Shown here: one piece after another, positions 63,073 through 64,000 of the stretch | How the letters are laid out: every line of letters begins with the position of its first letter | How positions within the stretch are numbered: the stretch's first letter is position 1 | DNA from: Castellaniella sp049673105 | GTDB lineage: Bacteria; Pseudomonadota; Gammaproteobacteria; Burkholderiales; Burkholderiaceae_B | Assembly (NCBI RefSeq): GCF_049673105.1 | Contig: NZ_JBATXG010000032.1 | Span: 1 to 64,000, forward strand | Reading direction: 5' to 3' | DNA: 64,000 bases | Notes under the pieces: model-generated | Seen by the model: only the letters and a program-made list of their open reading frames with translations | Database searches by the model: none | What the model was told of the DNA's origin: nothing | Position numbers and translations under genes: made by a program

Positions 63073-64000
63073 ATGAGCAACGAGGATCGGATCCAAGGCT
63101 GGCGGTCGCGCCGAAAGGGCGGTCACTACACGGTAGGCGCCGGTGTCACCGACTGGCGGCTGGATCCTGCCGCGCTGTTCGAAGCCCAGGCCGCGCCGGC
63201 TGTGCTGTTCAAGCCCTTGCTGGCCCGCTTGCAGGGTGCGCCGCATGATTCCGTGGCAGCCCGGCGGGCAGTGTACGAGGCTGTCCAGGCGGAGCTGGAG
63301 GCGGAGATCGTACGCAGCGTGGTCGATGAAAGCCTGGCTGATTTTTCCCGGCGGCGCCTGCGCATCATCGTGCGTCTTCTGGAACAGGACATCCGCGCAG
63401 GCCTGGCGGTATTCGATCCGGGCTATATGCCGGCCAAGCTGGTGGCCGAGGATGAGCGCCTGGCCGCCGCGCATGCGCGGCGCGTAGCGCGACGCAAGCA
63501 GGACGAGGCGCGCGAGGCGCGACGCCATGCGTCACGCCACGATATTGCGCTGGAAATCGAGGTGGAGCAGGACGAAGCAGGCGATCTGGCGATCCTGCGG
63601 GACCGTCTGCGCGTCTTGCACGCAGGGCGTCCGCCGGATTTTGCCGACAGGGGCCCGCCGGTCGGGCGCACGCTGATGGCGATGTTCATCTATCAGCTGC
63701 GTGTGATGCAAGGCGAGAGCCGCATCGCTCTGGTGTGGGCGCTGGTCGGCCCCGTGGTGCTCCTGACCTTGATTTCGTCGCTGTATATCTTGCTGGGGAC
63801 GCATTACATCATGGGCATGGATGTGCAGACGTTTGCGCTGTTGGGTGCGACGACCTGGATCATGTTCCGGCAGATCGCCTTTCGCAGCAGCACGGCCTAT
63901 GTGTCGGCCCGCAGTCTGCTGAACTTCCAGGGCGTGACACCCTTGTTGTGCGCCCTGGTGCAGTCGCTGATCTATGTGTCGGTCTATCTGGTGGTGTTTG
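63073..64000 (+). CDS. ABC-2 type polysaccharide export permease with long N-terminal extension (partial)
   Basis: ATG 63073, eight bases after the export lipoprotein stop, opens a frame (MSNEDRIQGWRSRRKGG and on) that runs without a stop to the window edge, 309 codons so far. The first ~200 residues are soluble, charged and helical with an Arg/Ala/Glu-rich coiled-coil stretch near 130-165. Then come GRTLMAMFIYQLRVMQGESRIALVWALVGPVVLLTLISSLYI and FRSSTAYVSARSLLNFQGVTPLLCALVQSL, the start of an ABC2_membrane domain as in KpsM/BexB/CtrC. Typical KpsM proteins are ~260 residues with only a short cytosolic start, so the extension is unusual. A partner ATPase (KpsT type) is expected downstream. 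Confidence 0.82.
   Translation, partial: MSNEDRIQGWRSRRKGGHYTVGAGVTDWRLDPAALFEAQAAPAVLFKPLLARLQGAPHDSVAARRAVYEAVQAELEAEIVRSVVDESLADFSRRRLRIIVRLLEQDIRAGLAVFDPGYMPAKLVAEDERLAAAHARRVARRKQDEAREARRHASRHDIALEIEVEQDEAGDLAILRDRLRVLHAGRPPDFADRGPPVGRTLMAMFIYQLRVMQGESRIALVWALVGPVVLLTLISSLYILLGTHYIMGMDVQTFALLGATTWIMFRQIAFRSSTAYVSARSLLNFQGVTPLLCALVQSLIYVSVYLVVF

Overview
This window is GC-rich, densely coded DNA typical of a betaproteobacterium, most probably Burkholderiales family Alcaligenaceae (Bordetella, Achromobacter, Castellaniella, Pusillimonas and relatives). That placement is an inference. It rests on the order rpe-gph-trpE, a riboflavin block ribBA-ribH-nusB-thiL-pgpA-cinA, a three-gene pnt transhydrogenase, chemoreceptors ending in a CheR-type xWxxF tail, and a CIRCE-controlled groESL. 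No tRNA, rRNA, CRISPR array, transposase or prophage gene was seen.

Layout. 1-6.9 kb: the complete F1Fo ATP synthase operon atpBEFHAGDC, preceded by a probable last fragment of atpI and closed by a strong terminator. 7.0-9.1 kb: an amino acid permease and a HIT protein. 9.1-17.8 kb: tryptophan genes on the minus strand, in transcription order rpe-gph-trpL-trpE and then, after an interruption holding lldD (L-lactate dehydrogenase) and an autotransporter-type beta-barrel, trpG-trpD-trpC. A 23-codon Trp-rich leader peptide and attenuator lie between gph and trpE. 17.8-22.5 kb: mltA, a UbiH/VisC-type hydroxylase, dsbC, and a periplasmic amino acid binding protein. 22.6-26.4 kb: two tandem chemoreceptors with nearly identical signalling halves. 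26.5-29.5 kb: galE, a Tat-exported HiPIP, tpm, a DUF4168 protein and a 4-oxalocrotonate tautomerase homologue.

29.6-37.9 kb is a complete gene set for import and breakdown of hydroxyproline (or a close analogue). A TRAP transporter, a DHDPS-family deaminase and an aldehyde dehydrogenase run rightward. A FAD oxidoreductase, a two-cysteine proline-racemase-family epimerase and a GntR/FCD regulator run leftward. The two operons converge with overlapping stop codons, and the promoter region of each carries the same AATATG-N6-ATATATTT motif, which I propose as the regulator's operator. 38.0-45.1 kb: a YcgR-like PilZ protein, pntAA-pntAB-pntB, a large AsmA-family protein and an orphan MOSC N-terminal domain. 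45.2-54.7 kb: coaD/rsmD diverging from ftsY, the riboflavin/nusB/thiL/pgpA/cinA operon, a MASE1-like GGDEF cyclase, pyrF and dgkA. 54.8-57.0 kb: groESL with CIRCE and a sigma70/sigma32-like promoter.

57.3 kb to the right edge is the start of a surface polysaccharide (capsule-type) export cluster that continues beyond the window. It holds a large protein with an SGNH/GSCFA-like N-terminus and helical repeats, a family 4 glycosyltransferase with a repeat-like N-terminal half, an outer-membrane polysaccharide export lipoprotein, and an ABC-2 permease with an unusual ~200-residue cytosolic N-terminal extension that runs off the end of the sequence.
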